From: an uncultured Paenibacillus sp.
GTDB lineage: Bacteria; Bacillota; Bacilli; Paenibacillales; Paenibacillaceae
Reading direction: 5' to 3'
DNA: 60,893 bases
NCBI GenBank assembly: GCA_937895345.1
Contig: CALAWP010000047.1
Span: 1 to 60,893 of the forward strand
How positions within the stretch are numbered: position 1 is the stretch's first letter; every line of letters starts with the position of its first letter. Under the pieces are notes generated by a model. It worked only from the letters and a program-made list of their open reading frames with translations, made no database searches and was not told where the DNA came from. Both the position numbers and the translations under genes were made by a program. Below, in pieces: positions 59,860-60,893 of the stretch.

Positions 59860-60530
59860 GCTCTCACCCGGTAGCCGATGCCGCGCACCGTCTCCACGAT
59901 TTCCGGAGCGGCCGGATCGATTTCGATTTTTTCACGAAGGTAGCGGATGTGAACCATCAGCGTTTTGTCCCCTTCCAGGTAAGGGTCTCCCCATACCGCT
60001 TCATAGATTTGCTCCTTCGTCTTGATCTGTCCCAAGTGACGAAGCAAATACATAAAGATATGGAACTGCTTGCCGCTTAAACCGATTTCTTCCCCGCTGT
60101 CCCGCCTGACGATCCGATTCTCCTTTTCGTAGACCAGCAAATGCTTGACCGCCACCGGCTCCGAACCGCCCGTCCCGGTACGCCGCAGCAAAACTTCGAT
60201 CCGGGCCGTCAGCTCGTCGGGATGAAACGGCTTGGTCACGTAATCGTCGGCAAACTGCAGCCCCTGCAGCTTGTCGTCGATGGACGTCCGGGCGGACAAC
60301 ATCAGAATCGGCAGCGCCGGCTCGGCCTTTTTGAGCCGCTGGCCTACGGTAAAGCCGTCCAGCCCCGGCAGCATGACATCCAGAATGGCGAGATCGCAGC
60401 CGGCCGCCTCCTCGACGGCGCGCTCGCCGCTTCTCAGCCACTTGACGCCGTATCCCCGCGCCTCCAGATGCTCCTTCACAAATGCGCCGATTTCCTTGTC
60501 GTCCTCGATATACAACAGCGTAGCGCCCAT
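59856..60530 (-). CDS. OmpR-family response regulator of the ABC-2 module
   Basis: A 224-residue regulator: receiver domain with YIEDDKE, phosphoacceptor in LAILDVMLPGLDG and lysine in VTKPFHPDEL, and winged helix (about 125-224) ending VRGIGYRVRA. The ATG at 60530 begins the receiver domain; GGAAGG lies 13 bases upstream, somewhat far, and no better start is visible. First gene of the five-gene unit; overlaps the kinase gene by four bases. Confidence 0.92.
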   Translation of the reverse strand: MGATLLYIEDDKEIGAFVKEHLEARGYGVKWLRSGERAVEEAAGCDLAILDVMLPGLDGFTVGQRLKKAEPALPILMLSARTSIDDKLQGLQFADDYVTKPFHPDELTARIEVLLRRTGTGGSEPVAVKHLLVYEKENRIVRRDSGEEIGLSGKQFHIFMYLLRHLGQIKTKEQIYEAVWGDPYLEGDKTLMVHIRYLREKIEIDPAAPEIVETVRGIGYRVRA

Positions 60531-60637
60531 GTTCGTTACCGTTCCTTCCTTCGGGTATTTGATCAAATTATAAGCATAGCGGACAACCCAAGGGAAGCCC
60601 GCCGGCTCGCAGGCCGCTCTTCCGGGATCCCGGCGGC

Positions 60638-60893
60638 GCTCTTAGGTCGTGCACGCACTTACAGCTCATAATTTCGTATCTTTCGGACGCTCCAAGGTCG
60701 TTCACAAACTTACAGCCTATTCCGGAGCGCTCTTACGGTGCTCTAAGGTCGCGAATGAACTTACTGCTCTCACTTTCAGTCTTTTCGCTTGTTCTAAGGT
60801 CGCGGATGTACTTGCAGCTCTCACTTTCGATCTTTTCTCTTGTTCTAAGGTCGCGTATGTACTTGCAGCTCTCACTTTCGGTCTTTTCGCTTG
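60638..60893. repeat. 51-bp tandem repeat running off the window
   Basis: Units begin at 60638, 60689, 60740, 60791 and 60842, an exact 51-base period. The last three are nearly identical and the first two more diverged. The array reaches the window's right edge, so its full size is unknown. One plus-strand frame stays open through all five units because the period is a multiple of three. Confidence 0.9.

Noticed and set aside
60638..60893. CRISPR array at the right edge
   Set aside because: The whole 51-base unit repeats; no constant-repeat/variable-spacer pattern.

Overview
The window looks like a chromosomal stretch of a high-GC Paenibacillus- or Cohnella-like Firmicute. The evidence is the spore-coat transglutaminase Tgl, a YheC/YheD-type ATP-grasp protein, an SLH-domain protein, a bacilliredoxin (YtxJ), a B. 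subtilis-like YhgD/YhgE pair, a seven-gene Mrp antiporter operon, strong GGAGG-type Shine-Dalgarno sites with frequent TTG/GTG starts, and many intergenic minisatellites. I see no rRNA, tRNA, insertion sequence, prophage or CRISPR array. About 50 protein genes are supported, and all appear intact.

Layout. 0.1-7.4 kb: a minus-strand signalling block (HD-GYP phosphodiesterase, aldo/keto reductase, large hybrid histidine kinase, OmpR-type regulator). 7.5-9.8 kb: a membrane-anchored parvulin foldase and an aldose-1-epimerase-like protein. 10-16.7 kb: a KdpD-like Usp protein divergent from mrpABCDEFG. 16.9-22.9 kb: an ABC exporter, an array of phased 16-bp palindromes, and a 1239-residue secreted NHL/stalk/FecR/coiled-coil protein. 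23-25.3 kb: glutamate dehydrogenase with meso-diaminopimelate dehydrogenase. 25.5-27.5 kb: HAD phosphatase and mtlD. 27.8-31.6 kb: potABCD polyamine importer. 32-34.9 kb: yhgE and yhgD with two matching operator-like palindromes. 35-38 kb: ytxJ, an SLH protein and a YheC/D protein.

38.2-41.5 kb: a three-gene cluster of a PaaK-like adenylating enzyme with SbnA- and SbnB-like enzymes, which would make L-2,3-diaminopropionate; no NRPS or exporter lies nearby. 41.5-42.3 kb: repeat-rich DNA. 42.3-48.2 kb: ohrR, a cyclophilin lipoprotein, tgl, a Cof phosphatase, an AraC regulator and three small or unknown proteins. 48.4-50.2 kb: hflX behind a long leader carrying a promoter, a five-codon upstream ORF, a perfect antiterminator segment and an intrinsic terminator. 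50.2-50.7 kb: minisatellites. 50.7-55.8 kb: an RDD protein and a ribose-type ABC importer with three 21-bp phased direct repeats upstream of its promoter. 55.8-60.5 kb: an ABC-2 export/immunity module with its own two-component system. A 51-bp tandem repeat runs off the right edge.

The strongest candidates for something undescribed are the hflX attenuation leader, the orphan diaminopropionate-plus-adenylation cluster, and two regulatory repeat arrays (the 52-bp palindrome array and the 21-bp phased repeats). All functions are inferred from sequence motifs; no database search was run.
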